Assembly: GCA_001509375.1 (NCBI GenBank)
Contig: LGFT01000039.1
Location: 1-32,785, forward strand
Length of the DNA: 32,785 bases
Source: Methanothrix harundinacea
GTDB lineage: Archaea > Halobacteriota > Methanosarcinia > Methanotrichales > Methanotrichaceae
Direction of reading: 5' to 3'
Position numbers and translations under genes: made by a program. Under the pieces are notes generated by a model. It searched no databases. It was not told the origin of the DNA and saw nothing but the letters and a program-made list of their open reading frames with translations. Positions 1-8,397 of this stretch are shown here, in pieces; within the stretch, counting starts at the first letter, position 1; each line of letters starts with the position of its first letter.

Positions 1-264
1 GCCGTCTGCGGAGGCGAGGGCGGCGAGGGGATCTGCGCCGCCAGCTCCAGTGTCCACGAGATCGGCTGGCTATCCTGGCCTTCCGACGAGATCTCGGCGG
101 CGAAGACCGAAGAGCTAGACGAGGCCGAAGAGGAACATGACGAAGGGCCCGGAGCCTGCTCAGGATGGAGCCTCCCGAGCTGGGACTTCGAGGGCGTCGA
201 AAGCAGAGCCGTCATGGCTTGTGAGTTCACCTCTGACGAAGAAGCCTTCTGGCTCGGCCCCTGA
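1..264 (+). CDS. C-terminal part of an unknown acidic, Cys-containing protein (5' partial)
   Basis: Frame 1 is open from the window edge to a TGA at 262-264, giving 87 residues with the start outside the window. Codons favour C or G in the third position, as in neighbouring genes. The peptide is strongly acidic (runs of E and D around residues 46-56) and has cysteines at about residues 3, 12, 59 and 74, with several tryptophans near the end. I do not recognise a family. The region just downstream holds a damaged peptide-modifying radical SAM gene, so a relation to that system is possible, but nothing in the sequence proves it. An opposing minus-strand frame over 160-417 has poorer codon character. 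Confidence 0.45.
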   Translation, partial: AVCGGEGGEGICAASSSVHEIGWLSWPSDEISAAKTEELDEAEEEHDEGPGACSGWSLPSWDFEGVESRAVMACEFTSDEEAFWLGP

Positions 265-393
265 AGGGATTGCCGCGGTGTGGGCAGGTTCGGAGTCTGT
301 CTGAGCTCTCCGGTGATCTCTGCGAGGTCGAGGGCCCAAAAAAAATCGAGAGCCGGAAAAACTATTAGTACCTTGAAGAATACCAAAAAGAGC
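265..393. other. Intergenic spacer with A-rich stretch
   Basis: No convincing gene. An A-rich segment (about 339-390, including a run of eight A residues) could hold the promoter of the radical SAM remnant that follows. Confidence 0.3.
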
Positions 394-434
394 GTGGCTC
401 ATAAAAGGCCCTTTCACGTGATGATCATTCCCAC
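394..434 (+). pseudogene. Detached N-terminal remnant of the radical SAM gene
   Basis: In frame 1 a GTG at 394 begins a peptide that reads MAHKRPFHVMIIPT before running into nonsense. The FHVMIIPT segment resembles the first beta strand that directly precedes the CxxxCxxC motif in methanogen SPASM-type radical SAM enzymes. The remaining gene continues in a different frame from about 420-435, so the cysteine motif and about 60-80 residues between the two parts appear to be missing. The identification as an N-terminal remnant is inferred from this strand pattern. Confidence 0.5.
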
Positions 435-1379
435 GTGGCTCTGGCCTCGATCACCCAGGGCCTCCGACCCGGAAAGATCGCCTTCGCCCTCCAGACGAAC
501 CTCTGGAAGATGACCCCGGAGCTGGCTTCTGTCCTCGCCGATTACCAGATCCCCATCGGATCAAGCCTCGACGGTCCAAAGGACCTAAACGACCTCCAGA
601 GGTCGAAAGGATACTTCGACAAGACGATGGCCGGCTACTCCGTCGCAAAAGATCACGGTCTCTCCGTCCAGTTCATCTGCACCTTCACCTCGTACTCGAT
701 CGACTTCAAGGAAGATATCTTCAACTTCTTTTTAGAGAACGGCCTCACCCTCAAGCTCCATCCCGCCCTCCCATCGTTGAAGAGCGGCGACCCCGATAAG
801 TGGGCCCTGGCTCCCGAAAAATACGGAGAGCTCCTCGTCTATCTGCTGGACAAGTACCTGGAGAACATGGACAGGATCGAGATCAGGAACATCAACGACC
901 TCTGTCGATGCGTCTTCACAGGCCGGGGGACGGTCTGCACTTACGTCGACTGCATGGACGACACCTTCGCGGTGGGCCCCGATGGCAGCATCTACCCATG
1001 CTACCGGTTCGTGGGGATGGACGAGTGGGCGATGGGCCACGTCAGCGACCGCCCGACTCAGGCCGACCTCGCGGGATCAGAGGCTGGAAGACGGATGCAG
1101 GAGTTCAAAGAGCGGGTGGACCAGGAGTGCAAGGGGTGTCGCCACATTCGATACTGTCGGGGCGGATGCCCCTACAACGCCATAGCGCCCTCGGGGGGGG
1201 AGCTATTGGGCGTCGACCCCCACTGCGTCGCATACAAGAGGATCTTCGATGAGATCATCGACCGGTTCAACAAAGAGATGCTCGGCTCCATGGGCCTCTG
1301 CACGCCGCAGCCTCCGGGTTCGGGCGAGAGGGGAAAACCGGGGATGATGGCTCTGATTCAGAAGATAATCTCGGGCTAG
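435..1379 (+). CDS. Radical SAM/SPASM peptide-modifying-type protein lacking its N-terminal cluster motif (probable pseudogene)
   Basis: The longest frame starts at a GTG and encodes 314 residues. The second half carries a SPASM-type auxiliary cluster region: cysteines at residues 157, 159, 168, 173 and 189, then CxxC (232/235), CRGGC (241/245) and a last Cys at 264. Residues 16-110 match the later strands of a radical SAM barrel (QTN, SSLDGP). The sequence resembles methanogen peptide-modifying SPASM enzymes of the CbpB/Mhun_1560 type, which are normally about 370-400 residues. The CxxxCxxC motif that binds the SAM-cleaving 4Fe-4S cluster is absent here and in any frame upstream, while a plausible N-terminal strand lies at 394-434 in another frame. 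An internal deletion is the simplest explanation, so the product should be inactive as a radical SAM enzyme. Confidence 0.75.
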   Translation: MALASITQGLRPGKIAFALQTNLWKMTPELASVLADYQIPIGSSLDGPKDLNDLQRSKGYFDKTMAGYSVAKDHGLSVQFICTFTSYSIDFKEDIFNFFLENGLTLKLHPALPSLKSGDPDKWALAPEKYGELLVYLLDKYLENMDRIEIRNINDLCRCVFTGRGTVCTYVDCMDDTFAVGPDGSIYPCYRFVGMDEWAMGHVSDRPTQADLAGSEAGRRMQEFKERVDQECKGCRHIRYCRGGCPYNAIAPSGGELLGVDPHCVAYKRIFDEIIDRFNKEMLGSMGLCTPQPPGSGERGKPGMMALIQKIISG

Positions 1380-1382
1380 AAA

Positions 1383-1406
1383 CTCTTTTTTTCGAGCATC
1401 TTTTTT
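1383..1406 (+). terminator. Oligo-T terminator of the radical SAM gene
   Basis: Two T runs of seven and six residues, separated by a short spacer, lie directly after the stop codon. This is the usual form of archaeal intrinsic termination. It sits between convergent genes. Confidence 0.5.
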
Positions 1407-2326
1407 CAGAGGATCGTCAGGATCGTGATGATCTCAAGCAAGTATATCGCCACCAGCATGCTTCCCTCAAACCGCGTTATCCTGTTGCCCATGACCATGA
1501 AGCCCAGGAGGAGGCTCATCAGGACGACGACGGGGAGGGTGGCGGAGATGAAGGCCTCGCTCGCAGCGACATCCTGAACCAACGAGACCGACCCTAGGAT
1601 TATCAGGGCGTTGAAGGTGTTGGCTCCCAGGATGTCTCCCATGGCGATGTCGCCCCGGCCGCCCTTGGCTGCGACGATGGCGGTGCTGATCTCGGGGAGG
1701 GAGGTTCCCACCGCGAGGAGGATCACCGCCACCACCGCCTCGGATAATCCCAATGTGACGGAGATCGCCCTGATCGCCTCGACCATGTAGTTTGCGCCCA
1801 CCGAGAGCATGACGATCCCAGCGAGGAAGAGGCCCAGGTACCTAGGCCTGAGCTTCTCGCTTCCCCTCGCCTCGCCCTTTTTGTGCTCAGATATTTCGTG
1901 GCGGATGAAGGATAGGTAGATCGCGATCAGAAAGATCCCCTCGATCCAGGTGATCTTGAAGTCGAGAAAGACGACAAAGACCGCCAGCATTGACGCGAGG
2001 AGGAAGGAGAGGTCCGTCTCCAGGATCTTCCGGTCGATGTATATCCCGTAGAACATCGCCGCGGCGCCGAGGGCGAGGCCGGTGTTCGCCAGGATCGATC
2101 CCAGGACGTTTCCGGCTGCTATCTCGGGCCTCCCCCCGTCGACGAGCATCGCCACAAGAGAGGTCGAAAACTCCGGAAGAGCCGTACCGAAGGCGACGAC
2201 GGTCGCCCCTATCACGAACTCGGATACGCCCAGGACCTTCGCAAAGTGGACGGCGCTCTCGGTGATCGACTTCGCCCCGTAGTAGAGGGCGACCAGGCTC
2301 ACGACGAAAGTCAAAAACTCCAGCAA
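1406..2326 (-). CDS. Sodium/calcium exchanger family protein (CaCA, YrbG-like)
   Basis: A 306-residue polytopic membrane protein with the two inverted alpha-repeats typical of cation/Ca2+ antiporters. Repeat one contains GTALPE followed by GNVLGSILAN (about residues 47-85). Repeat two contains GTSLPE followed by GDILGANTFN (about 205-242). The Glu and Asn/Asp residues in these loops bind the transported cation in the family. A charged loop near residues 145-160 links the halves. The start is a TTG with GGGG eight bases upstream. It is expected to exchange Na+ or H+ for Ca2+ or a similar cation across the cytoplasmic membrane; the exact ions cannot be read from the sequence. The gene is monocistronic and convergent with the radical SAM gene. 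Confidence 0.9.
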   Translation of the reverse strand: MLEFLTFVVSLVALYYGAKSITESAVHFAKVLGVSEFVIGATVVAFGTALPEFSTSLVAMLVDGGRPEIAAGNVLGSILANTGLALGAAAMFYGIYIDRKILETDLSFLLASMLAVFVVFLDFKITWIEGIFLIAIYLSFIRHEISEHKKGEARGSEKLRPRYLGLFLAGIVMLSVGANYMVEAIRAISVTLGLSEAVVAVILLAVGTSLPEISTAIVAAKGGRGDIAMGDILGANTFNALIILGSVSLVQDVAASEAFISATLPVVVLMSLLLGFMVMGNRITRFEGSMLVAIYLLEIITILTIL

Positions 2327-2587
2327 GAATCCAGCCCCTAAAGCCTCTCGTTGGTCCTCATTAATTAATCAATCTGTCTTTTGCTGGCCGAAATATGGCA
2401 TATCCGATCCGAAAAGGCTGAAGAAAGGCAGCGGAAGACGTCTTGTAGGATAGGATATCCCGGGCCCGCAACCGACGATCGAGACAAAACCCCGCCGAAC
2501 CCGGGGAAAACGAGATATACGTCATTGAATAGGTATTTTAATGAGAAGATACAAAGGGATTTCCGGTTAGAGATCGACCAGGGGGTT

Positions 2588-2610
2588 CTCAGGGGCGAAA
2601 GCCCCCTGAG
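2588..2610 (+). promoter_or_regulatory. Hairpin with GAAA tetraloop in the smc leader
   Basis: CTCAGGGGC and GCCCCCTGAG form a nine-pair stem (one bulged C) closed by a GAAA loop, a GNRA-type tetraloop. It lies about 65 bases before the smc start, downstream of AT-rich promoter-like DNA (2361-2376 and 2511-2545). It would be in the 5' leader RNA. A regulatory role is inferred only from position and stability. Confidence 0.4.
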
Positions 2611-2674
2611 ATTTCCGGGACGGGAGATTTATGAGACCTTCCGGACTGGATCGGAGTGGCATAGGTGGTCGAGG

Positions 2675-5600
2675 TTGCACATCAAGGAGATAGAGCTCGT
2701 AAACTTCAAGTCTTTCGGCAGGAAGGTAGTCATACCCCTCCAAAACGATTTCATCGCCATCACAGGCCCCAACGGGAGCGGCAAATCCAACGTCGTCGAC
2801 GCTCTTCTCTTCGCCTTATCCCTCTCGTCCAGCAGGGCGATGAGGGCTGAGAGGCTCCCCGACCTCATTTACCGGGGCGACAACGGCAAAAACCCCGACT
2901 TCGCCCAGGTCACCGTCAAGTTCGACAACTCCGAGAGGACCGTCCCCGTGGACGAAGATGTCGTCAAGATATCGAGGAAGGTCAGGCTGACCAAAAACAA
3001 GTACCAGAGCATCTACTATTTTAACGGCAACCCCTGCACCCAGACAGAGATCCACGACCACCTCTCCCGAGCCGGGATCACTCCCGAGGGTTACAACGTG
3101 GTGATGCAGGGGGACGTCACCAGGATCATCGAGATGTCATCCCTGGAAAGGAGGAGGATCGTCGACGAGATCGCCGGCGTCGCCGAGTTCGATGAGAAGA
3201 AGAAGAAGGCCCTCGAGGAGCTGGAGGTGGTGAGGGAGAGGATCGACCGGGGCGACGTAATCCTGGAGGAGGTCGAATCCCAGCTCGAAAGGCTCTCCGA
3301 GGAGAGGGACAGGGCCCTCGCCTACCAGGCCCAGCGGGAGGAGAAACGTCGCCAGGAGGCCTTCCTGCTTCTGGCTAAGCTGAAGGAGGCGGAGGCTGAC
3401 CTGGCGGAGCTGGAGAGGGAGGGGCTCGATCTCAGGGCGAGAGATGAGGAGATGGCCGAAAGGCTCGACCGGGAGAGGGCGGAGCTCTCTGCCCTGGAAG
3501 GTGAGCTGAAGGAGCTGGCTTCTGAGATCACCTACAAGGGCGAGGACGAGCAGATCGAGGTCAAGAGGCAGATGGTGGAGAGGAAGGGACAGATCGAGGC
3601 CGAGGAGAACAGAATCGAGATGGCCGACGCCGAGATCGTCGATCTGGAGGCAGAGCAGAGGTCCGATTACCTGGAGGCCGACCGGCTTGGCCGGGAGGAA
3701 GAGGCCCTCTCCTCGAAGATCAGAGACGGGTCGATCAGGAAGGCGAGCATCCTCGCCGAGATCGCCGAGAGGGAGGAGGCCTTCGAAGGCTACCGGGAGA
3801 AGATCGCCAGAGCCGACGCCCGCTACGCGGATCTGAGAGATCAGCTCTCTGCAGTCAAGAGAGAGTGGGACGAGGCGAAGTCGAGGGTGGCAGATCTGAT
3901 GCGGGAGAGGGACCGCCACCTCGACGCCGCCAGGAGGAGGTCGGTCGAGGGGGAGGAGGCAGCCTTTGAGATCTCCGAGGCGAAGGAGACGGCCGCCAGC
4001 CTTGATCGGGAGAAGGAGAAAATCCTTCGGGATCAAAAGAATCTTGAAGACAGGATCTCTGCCATCGAGGAGGAGAGGGACGACCTCGACTCCGCGCGGA
4101 TATCGATAAGGCGGGAGATGGCCGCCGTCGAAGAGCGTCTCCAGCGGTACCAGATGGAGAGGGCCCGGGCCGAGGCGACCCTCCGTTCGGCCGGGGAGGG
4201 GTCGGGATACAGCAGGGCCGTGGAGGCGATAAGGTCCGCCATCAGTTCTGGACAATTAGCCGGCCTCTACGGCACGATAGCCGAGCTGGGCGAGGTCGGC
4301 GAGGAGCACGCCACGGCTTTGGAGGTGGCGGCGGGGGCGAGGCTTCAGAGCATCATCGCCGAGACCGATGGGGACGCTGCCAGGGCCATCGAGAGCCTGA
4401 AGAGGTCGAAGGCCGGACGGGCTACCTTCCTCCCCCTCAACAAGATGGCCTCGGGAAGGCCCCCGGCCCCGCCGAACGAGCCTGGGGTCATCGACTACGC
4501 CCTCAACCTTGTCGGGTTCGACCCTCGGTTCCTTCCCGCCTTCTGGCACGTCTTCAGGGAGACCCTGGTGGTCCGTGACCTCTCGACGGCCAGGAGGCTG
4601 ATGGGCCGGTATCGGATGGTGACCCTGGAGGGAGAGCTTGTGGAGAGGGGGGGCGCCATGACCGGGGGCCACTTCAAGTCCAGGCTCAAGTTCGCCGCGG
4701 ACGAGAGGCAGAAGCTGGAGGAGGCGACGAGGAAGGTGGTCGCAGTCCAGGCCGAGAGGGAGGCTCTGATCGAGAGGCTCGATCGGGTCGAAAGCGAGGT
4801 CTCCGCCGTCCGTAGGGAGATGGAGGAGCTGGCCCGGGAGGCGTCCAGGATCGAGATCCGAGCAGAGGAGATCGAGGGCCAGAAGCTCAGGCTCGAACGG
4901 TCCGTCCAGGAGCGGGAGAAGAGGCTCGTCGAGATGAAGGCCGAGGCCGCCGAGGTGATGGAGAAGCTCGACTCCCTCGAACAGGACATCAGGGTGGGAG
5001 AGGCCGAATCGAAGGGCTACGAGGGGCGGGCGAAGACTCTTGAAAAGGATCTCGCGGGCTCGGAGATCCCGGAGCTTTCGGCCCTCGCCGACGGTCTGGA
5101 GTCCGAGATCCGGGGGCTGGAGCGGCGAGTCTCTGAGATCGAGGCCGAGATCACCGGCGATCGGCTCCGCCTTTCGAGCTGCTCGGCCCGGACGGCCGAG
5201 CTTGCCGCAAGAAAGGAGGCCCGGGAGGGGAAGAAGAGGGCCGCCCTCGGGAGAAAGAGCGCGGCGGCCGAACGGGTCGGAGAGTCGAAGCTCGCCCTCC
5301 ATGAACTGGCCCGAAAGGAGAGGGAGATCGAGGAGGAGCTATCAGGCCTGAAGGGAGAAAGAAGCCGGCTCCTCGACAGGACCATGGCCAAGAGCAGAGA
5401 GGTCGACTCCACCGACCGGGAGCTTGAGAGGATCAGGGCAAGGATCGCAGCGGCCGAGGGCGCGGCCCAGGAGATGAGATCGGCCGCAGACGAGCTTCGG
5501 TCCGAGATCGAGGCCTGCGGGATCGACGTCTCCGAGGAGCCCCCCAAAAGCCAGACTATAATCAGAAAGATCAACGCCCTGGAGAGGTCGATGCAGGAGC

Positions 5601-6190
5601 TGGAGCCCGTCAACATGCTGGCCATCGAGGAGTATGACCGGGTCTTCGACCGTCGGGAGACGCTGCGGGACCGTCGGGAGACGCTCCAGAGGGAGAGAGA
5701 AGACCTCCTGGAGAAGCTGGACCGGTACGAGGAGATGAAGCGGGAAGCCTTCATGGCCGCCTTCGACGGAATCAACGAGAACTTCAGGGATACCTTCCAT
5801 CGCCTTTCCGACGGCGAGGGGGAGCTGCTCCTGGAGAACGAGGAGGATCCCCTCGCCGGCGGGATGACCATCAGGGCGCGGCCTGCTCGAAAAGCCTTCC
5901 ACCGGCTGGAGGCGATGTCTGGTGGCGAGAAGAGCCTCACCGCCCTCTCCTTCATCTTCGCGATCCAGAGGTTTAGACCTGCCCCCTTCTACGCCCTGGA
6001 CGAGATTGACATGTTCCTGGACGGGGCCAACGTCGAGAGGGTGGCAAAGCTGATCAAGGGGATCGCCGAGATGGCCCAGTTCATCGTAGTCTCCTTGAGA
6101 AAGCCGATGATCCTGGAGGCAAAGTACGTCGTTGGGGTGACGATGCAAGAGAATAACATATCCACTGTGACGGGGGTGTGTCTCAACTGA
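2675..6190 (+). CDS. smc: Chromosome segregation ATPase SMC
   Basis: An 1171-residue SMC protein, the usual archaeal length. The N-terminal ABC half-domain starts HIKEIELVNFKSFG and has Walker A GPNGSGKS at residues 31-38. Long coiled coils flank a central hinge (about 510-670) that includes a Gly-rich GGAMTGG element. The C-terminal half carries the signature MSGGEKS and Walker B FYALDEID followed by the D-loop region. SMC dimers form rings with the kleisin ScpA and the ScpB subunit and compact and segregate chromosomes. The frame is open back to 2381, but those 98 residues do not resemble SMC. The TTG at 2675, preceded by AGGTGGT at 2663-2669, places the start exactly at the conserved N-terminus. 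It overlaps scpA by 13 bases and heads a five-gene cluster. Confidence 0.96.
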   Translation: MHIKEIELVNFKSFGRKVVIPLQNDFIAITGPNGSGKSNVVDALLFALSLSSSRAMRAERLPDLIYRGDNGKNPDFAQVTVKFDNSERTVPVDEDVVKISRKVRLTKNKYQSIYYFNGNPCTQTEIHDHLSRAGITPEGYNVVMQGDVTRIIEMSSLERRRIVDEIAGVAEFDEKKKKALEELEVVRERIDRGDVILEEVESQLERLSEERDRALAYQAQREEKRRQEAFLLLAKLKEAEADLAELEREGLDLRARDEEMAERLDRERAELSALEGELKELASEITYKGEDEQIEVKRQMVERKGQIEAEENRIEMADAEIVDLEAEQRSDYLEADRLGREEEALSSKIRDGSIRKASILAEIAEREEAFEGYREKIARADARYADLRDQLSAVKREWDEAKSRVADLMRERDRHLDAARRRSVEGEEAAFEISEAKETAASLDREKEKILRDQKNLEDRISAIEEERDDLDSARISIRREMAAVEERLQRYQMERARAEATLRSAGEGSGYSRAVEAIRSAISSGQLAGLYGTIAELGEVGEEHATALEVAAGARLQSIIAETDGDAARAIESLKRSKAGRATFLPLNKMASGRPPAPPNEPGVIDYALNLVGFDPRFLPAFWHVFRETLVVRDLSTARRLMGRYRMVTLEGELVERGGAMTGGHFKSRLKFAADERQKLEEATRKVVAVQAEREALIERLDRVESEVSAVRREMEELAREASRIEIRAEEIEGQKLRLERSVQEREKRLVEMKAEAAEVMEKLDSLEQDIRVGEAESKGYEGRAKTLEKDLAGSEIPELSALADGLESEIRGLERRVSEIEAEITGDRLRLSSCSARTAELAARKEAREGKKRAALGRKSAAAERVGESKLALHELARKEREIEEELSGLKGERSRLLDRTMAKSREVDSTDRELERIRARIAAAEGAAQEMRSAADELRSEIEACGIDVSEEPPKSQTIIRKINALERSMQELEPVNMLAIEEYDRVFDRRETLRDRRETLQREREDLLEKLDRYEEMKREAFMAAFDGINENFRDTFHRLSDGEGELLLENEEDPLAGGMTIRARPARKAFHRLEAMSGGEKSLTALSFIFAIQRFRPAPFYALDEIDMFLDGANVERVAKLIKGIAEMAQFIVVSLRKPMILEAKYVVGVTMQENNISTVTGVCLN

Positions 6191-6900
6191 GCTCCGTCGT
6201 CGAGGCGTTGGACCTCCATGATCCCTTCGGCCTGGATCCTGACCCGGTTCAGGTTCTCTTGGACTTGGCGAGGAAGGGGGAGATCGACCCCTGGGACGTG
6301 GACCTCACCCAGGTGACTGAGAAGTTCCTGGAGAGGATCGAGGCGATGGGGGATAGGGACCTTCCGGCCCTGGGAAGAACCCTTCTCTACGCCAGCATCC
6401 TCCTCCGGATGAAGTCCGACTCCATCGAGGAGGGGGGGGAGGAGCCCGAGGACGATCTCCTCGACGAGTTCGATGACGTAACACCCATCGTCAGGAGGCG
6501 GACCGTCGAGGGCCTCCCCGCTCCGCCGATCCGGAGGAGGACGAGAAGGCCCGTCACCCTGGACGAGCTGATCGCTGAGCTGAAGAGGGCCGAGAAGGTC
6601 GCCGAGAGGAAGGTCGGCAGGGCGAGGGAGATGCCCGAGCCGACGGTCGAGGATGCGATGGAACGGGCCCACGAGGAGGGGATCGAGGAGCGGATACGTT
6701 CCCTCCGAGGGTTGATCTTCGAGAGGCTCGCGGGCAAGGACCGGATCTCCTTCTCCGACCTCGGCGAGAGCGACGTTTTGAACTACGTCTCCCTCCTCTT
6801 CATGGCCGGGAGGAGAGAGATCTGGCTCACCCAAGAGACCCTCTTCGGCGAGCTTTATATAAGCAGGCACCCCGACGGCGAAGGGGTGCCGCTCGCATGA
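6178..6900 (+). CDS. scpA: Segregation and condensation protein A (kleisin)
   Basis: A 240-residue kleisin that bridges the SMC heads. The N-terminal part (LDLHDPFGLDPDPVQVLLDLARKG, split here as LDLHDPFGLD then VQVLLDLA, then IDPWDVDLTQVTEKFLE) is the classic ScpA helix bundle that binds the SMC neck. The segment LLYASILLRMKS at about residues 62-73 is also typical. An acidic and basic linker of about 80 residues leads to a C-terminal winged helix ending with ITLFG-like repeats (WLTQETLFGELYI). The GTG start lies within the end of smc, implying translational coupling. scpB follows after 12 bases. Confidence 0.93.
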   Translation: MSQLSSVVEALDLHDPFGLDPDPVQVLLDLARKGEIDPWDVDLTQVTEKFLERIEAMGDRDLPALGRTLLYASILLRMKSDSIEEGGEEPEDDLLDEFDDVTPIVRRRTVEGLPAPPIRRRTRRPVTLDELIAELKRAEKVAERKVGRAREMPEPTVEDAMERAHEEGIEERIRSLRGLIFERLAGKDRISFSDLGESDVLNYVSLLFMAGRREIWLTQETLFGELYISRHPDGEGVPLA

Positions 6901-6912
6901 GGTGGATCTGAT

Positions 6913-7956
6913 TTGCCATCGGAGGACGAAGACCTGGCGGCAGTGGTGGAGGCCGCCCTCTTCGCGGCCGGAAGGCCCCTCTTGGTCGGGGAGATCGCGG
7001 AGGTGACGGACCTTCCCGCCAGGACCGTCAGGATCGTGGCCGAAGGGCTGGTCCGGGACTATTCTGAGAGAGGGGGCGGGATCGAGGTGAGGGAGTTTGA
7101 GGACCGATTCGTGATGCAGGTCCGATCCTCCATAGCCGACCGAGTGAGCAAGGTCGGCCCCAAGGAGCTGGAGGCTCCCCTCCTGCGAACCCTCGCCATC
7201 ATCGCCTATAACCAGCCGATAGCCCAGAGCGAGCTTGCGAGGCTCCGGGGGAACAAGAGCTATGGCCACGTCAAGGAGCTGGAAGAGCTGGGTTTGATCC
7301 AGGCCGAGAAGGAGGGAAGGACGAAGATCATCACCACCACCAAGAGCTTTGCCGAGTACTTCGGCCTCGACTTCGACGACCCCGACTTTGTCAAGAGGGT
7401 GATGAAGGAGAGAAAGAGGCTCGGGGTCACCCCCATGTACAGAAGCCTGGCCGAGCGGATGGGCCTTGATTTTATCGTTGTCAATCCCTACAATCCCTAC
7501 AAAAACGACATTCAGCTGATGAAGAGGCTCGACCTTCTGGTCATCGCCCCCGGCTACCAGGAGAGGGCGAGAGAGCACTTTTCAGGGGAGCTGATCGAGG
7601 CGTCCATCAGGACCTTCTCTCAATTGAAGGAGAGCATAGATCTGATCGCTGAGAAGGCGGGGAGGGTCGATCCCGAGAAGGCCCAGGACCTCCAAGAGGA
7701 GATCGACTCCCTCCTTGCGGAGTACAGGGAAAGGGCGGCAGGAGCCCGTCCAATAAAGCCCCTCTCGCCGATGATTGAGGAGATCGCTCTGGATCTGGGA
7801 ATCCCGACAGATGAGAACGGGATCTCCGCCGCCCCCGACTATCGGGAGCTTGATGCCGATATCCAGGTTCCAACCCACCAGCCCTACGAGATAGACATCA
7901 TCGAGAGGATCAGGGAGCGGTACGATGCGCTCTTGAAGGGCTTGAAGAACGATTGA
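6913..7956 (+). CDS. scpB: Segregation and condensation protein B with long C-terminal extension
   Basis: The first about 165 residues form two winged-helix domains of the ScpB type: VVEAALFAAGRPLLVGEIAE and, in the second, RTLAIIAYNQPIAQSELARLRG with a KELEELGLI recognition-like helix. ScpB pairs bind the kleisin ScpA. Bacterial ScpB proteins are about 180-220 residues; this one has 347. The extra about 170 residues include a mixed alpha/beta stretch (FIVVNPYNPYKNDI, LLVIAPGY), a helical segment (about 215-280) and an acidic tail. I cannot assign the extension. The TTG start has GAGGTGGA at 6900-6907. It sits in the smc cluster with short gaps on both sides. Confidence 0.9.
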   Translation: MPSEDEDLAAVVEAALFAAGRPLLVGEIAEVTDLPARTVRIVAEGLVRDYSERGGGIEVREFEDRFVMQVRSSIADRVSKVGPKELEAPLLRTLAIIAYNQPIAQSELARLRGNKSYGHVKELEELGLIQAEKEGRTKIITTTKSFAEYFGLDFDDPDFVKRVMKERKRLGVTPMYRSLAERMGLDFIVVNPYNPYKNDIQLMKRLDLLVIAPGYQERAREHFSGELIEASIRTFSQLKESIDLIAEKAGRVDPEKAQDLQEEIDSLLAEYRERAAGARPIKPLSPMIEEIALDLGIPTDENGISAAPDYRELDADIQVPTHQPYEIDIIERIRERYDALLKGLKND

Positions 7957-7979
7957 GGTTGAGGGCGAGGTGGATCAAA

Positions 7980-8375
7980 ATGGTGGACGAGAAAGAAGAG
8001 ATACAGAAGTGTGATCGCTGCGAGCGCGAGTTTCCGGCCGAGGACCTCATCGAGGAGGGCGGGAGTCGGATATGCGAGAACTGCTACATCAATGCCCACG
8101 CGAGGATCAAGGTCTGCGACCCCTGGGCCGTAAGGTCCAAGAAGATCCTGAGGGAGAGGGCGGGGCTCGTCGGATCCGAGGGGCTCACCGATTCCCAGAA
8201 AGAGATCTACGAGTTCATCGTCTCGAAGGGAGGGGCCACAAGAGATGAGATAGCAAAGCGGTTCGACATGCCCCTCGAGGAGCTGGAGAACGAGTTTGCG
8301 ATCCTCCGCCACTGCGAGCTGGTGAAGGGCCAAAAGCGGAATGACGGCGTCTATATCGTCCCCTTCGAGGACTGA
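7980..8375 (+). CDS. Zinc-ribbon / winged-helix protein, conserved archaeal type
   Basis: A 131-residue protein. The N-terminus has CDRC and CENC pairs (about residues 11-14 and 34-37), a likely zinc site, followed by a basic linker. The C-terminal 65 residues form a helix-turn-helix pattern (TDSQKEIYEFIVSKGGATRDEIAKRF, shortened here to its start and KGGATRDEIA). It could bind DNA or another nucleic-acid machine. The frame is open to 7953, but ATG 7980 has GAGGTGG seven bases upstream and removes a basic leader. It is 23 bases after scpB and 22 before the HD gene, so it is probably cotranscribed with the SMC complex genes. No specific function is known to me. Confidence 0.8.
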   Translation: MVDEKEEIQKCDRCEREFPAEDLIEEGGSRICENCYINAHARIKVCDPWAVRSKKILRERAGLVGSEGLTDSQKEIYEFIVSKGGATRDEIAKRFDMPLEELENEFAILRHCELVKGQKRNDGVYIVPFED

Positions 8376-8397
8376 AGACCTCTCAGGGGGACCCAGG

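Noticed and set aside
2381-2674. 98-residue N-terminal extension of the SMC frame
   Set aside because: The sequence does not resemble any SMC and the conserved N-terminus begins exactly at a TTG with its own ribosome site at 2675.
3137-7578. Long minus-strand frames (372, 348, 312, 268 and 529 residues) opposite smc, scpA and scpB
   Set aside because: Leu/Pro/Gly- or Ser/Arg-rich shadows of GC-rich coiled-coil genes; no start sites or recognisable domains.
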